A stretch of 64,000 bases of DNA from Pacificibacter marinus (GTDB lineage: Bacteria > Pseudomonadota > Alphaproteobacteria > Rhodobacterales > Rhodobacteraceae), in NCBI RefSeq assembly GCF_018860665.1, contig NZ_JAHKPK010000039.1:1-64000 (forward strand), read 5' to 3'. Position 1 is the first letter of the stretch, and each line of letters opens with the position of its first letter. Positions 62,987 through 64,000 of this stretch are shown in pieces. The notes beneath the pieces are model-generated. The model was given only the letters and a program-made list of their open reading frames with translations. It ran no database searches and was not told the DNA's origin. The position numbers and the translations under genes are program-made.

Positions 62987-64000
62987 TTAATGGCCGCTCC
63001 GACGCCGAAGGTCCAGCGTCATGGGGAACTCGGGATGCGGACGCTCTGGCGTAGGGGGGACTGAGCCAGCGGTATGTCCCATCTTTTCGAATCTGCTGAG
63101 CCGTCTCGCCTCTGCCTCGTTTCCATTCACTGGGAAGGTATCAAAATTGCGCCCACCAGGGTGCGCAACGTGATAGCGGCAGCCGCCAAGAGGCTTTCCG
63201 GTCCACGTGTCAAAAATATCAAACGTGAGAGGGGCATCCACTTCAAGCACCGGATGCAGGGACATAGCTGGCTTCCAAGCTTTATAGCGGACTCCGCCCA
63301 CCCGTGTACCATTTTCGGCGGTTGGCGTCAGAGGGACGCAGCGCTGATTTGCTGTGACGATGTAACGATCTGGGTTGGCCCCTTTCAAAGTGACCTGAAG
63401 CCGTTCTGAAGAGCTGTCAGTATAGCGGACAGTGCCGCCTATCGCACCGGTTTCACCCATCACATGCCATGGTTCCAGCGCTTGGCGCAGTTCCAAAGTG
63501 ATACCTTCATATGTGACTTCGCCACAGAACGGGAAGCGGAACTCTGCCTGAGCTTCGAACCATGCTGGATCAAAGTGCATATCGTGACCACGCAAGTCGT
63601 CCAAAACCTCCAGAAAGTCTTCCCAGATAAAGGCAGGCAACATGAAGCGGTCATGCAACGTCGTTCCCCATCGGGTTAGGTTGCCGCTGATCGGATTTTC
63701 CCAACAGCGCGCGATAATAGCGCGCAACAACAATTGTTGGGCAAGACTCATCTTCGGGTTTGGAGGCATCTCAAACCCACGAAACTCTACAAGGCCCAGA
63801 CGCCCTGTAGGGCCATCTGGTGAGAACAGTTTGTCGATACAAATTTCGGTTCGATGTGTGTTGCCGGTGACATCAATCAACGCATTGCGCAACAGGCGGT
63901 CGGTTAACCAAGGAGGTACAACGCTCCCTTCGGAAGGGGGCCAGATCTGGTCTAGCGCAATTTCAAGTTCATAGAGCACATCATGGCGCGCTTCATCAAT
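62987..64000 (-). CDS. DUF2126/transglutaminase family protein, C-terminal part
   Basis: The frame continues past the right edge ([20 protein letters not shown] reads from 64000), so only the last 337 residues are seen. They match the C-terminal DUF2126 region of large (about 1,100 residue) transglutaminase-family proteins, including [20 protein letters not shown] and [20 protein letters not shown]. The N-terminal transglutaminase domain would lie outside the window. It is the first visible gene of the ATP-grasp operon and ends three bases before the next gene. Confidence 0.85.
   Translation of the reverse strand: MDEARHDVLYELEIALDQIWPPSEGSVVPPWLTDRLLRNALIDVTGNTHRTEICIDKLFSPDGPTGRLGLVEFRGFEMPPNPKMSLAQQLLLRAIIARCWENPISGNLTRWGTTLHDRFMLPAFIWEDFLEVLDDLRGHDMHFDPAWFEAQAEFRFPFCGEVTYEGITLELRQALEPWHVMGETGAIGGTVRYTDSSSERLQVTLKGANPDRYIVTANQRCVPLTPTAENGTRVGGVRYKAWKPAMSLHPVLEVDAPLTFDIFDTWTGKPLGGCRYHVAHPGGRNFDTFPVNGNEAEARRLSRFEKMGHTAGSVPPTPERPHPEFPMTLDLRRRSGH

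Noticed and set aside
1-64000. CRISPR arrays, tRNA or rRNA genes, replication origin, prophage
   Set aside because: I looked for regular spaced repeats, cloverleaf-type genes, rRNA conserved segments, DnaA-box clusters and phage structural genes and saw none. A covariance search would be needed to exclude small RNAs.

Overview
The window looks like a chromosomal segment of a marine alphaproteobacterium of the Rhodobacteraceae (Roseobacter group). Reasons: the ribosomal proteins are of alphaproteobacterial type, an Irr/ICE-type iron box precedes bacterioferritin, a NaChBac-type sodium channel is present, and there is a large complement of tripartite tricarboxylate (TTT), TRAP and ABC uptake systems. 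Several insertion-sequence scars and broken genes show a remodelled genome. The family-level assignment is inference from gene content; no rRNA gene is present to test it.

Layout. 1-435: a serine-recombinase fragment fused to the right end of an IS110/IS1111-type element. 458-3631: sensor kinase, FeeM-like N-acyltransferase and methyltransferase, all on the minus strand. 3632-6040: a decayed zone with a second serine-recombinase remnant and a truncated, frameshifted XylF/XylH-like sugar ABC transporter. 6050-11216: an ECF transporter (T, fused A-A', S) between two PRPP-type phosphoribosyltransferases, with a divergent LysR regulator. 11505-15323: ACC deaminase, a small unknown ORF and an AceE/MdeB-like 2-oxoacid dehydrogenase E1. 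15325-17268: an IS21 istB scar, a nearly complete IS110-type element with a broken transposase, and a beta-hydroxyacid dehydrogenase fragment.

17456-26018: a complete uptake and early-catabolism operon for a deoxy-sugar, probably L-fucose or L-rhamnose (enolase-family dehydratase, ABC transporter, GntR regulator, aldo-keto dehydrogenase, lactonase, mutarotase). 26019-26725: IS debris. 26726-37115: S10/spc ribosomal protein genes rplB to rpmD. They are interrupted between rplP and rpmC by a voltage-gated Na+ channel, a small membrane protein, a 2OG oxygenase-like protein, bacterioferritin and an exported protein. The block lacks its usual neighbours at both ends.

37399-45816: two type I sulfatases, a TTT transporter, an IclR regulator and a divergent formylglycine-generating enzyme that would activate the sulfatases. 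45944-51202: AraC regulator and an RND efflux pair. 51340-58568: LysR-TTT transporter, FadR-type regulator, D-erythronate dehydrogenase-like protein and an orphan TRAP binding protein. 58822-64000: a transglutaminase-like, circularly permuted ATP-grasp, alpha-E and DUF2126 gene set, a predicted but uncharacterised peptide synthesis or modification system, running off the right edge.

No tRNA, rRNA, CRISPR array or replication origin was recognised. The strongest candidates for new biology are the PRT-ECF-PRT salvage module, the acyltransferase-methyltransferase pair, the ACC deaminase/E1 pair, the transglutaminase/ATP-grasp operon and a possible bridge-RNA-bearing IS end.
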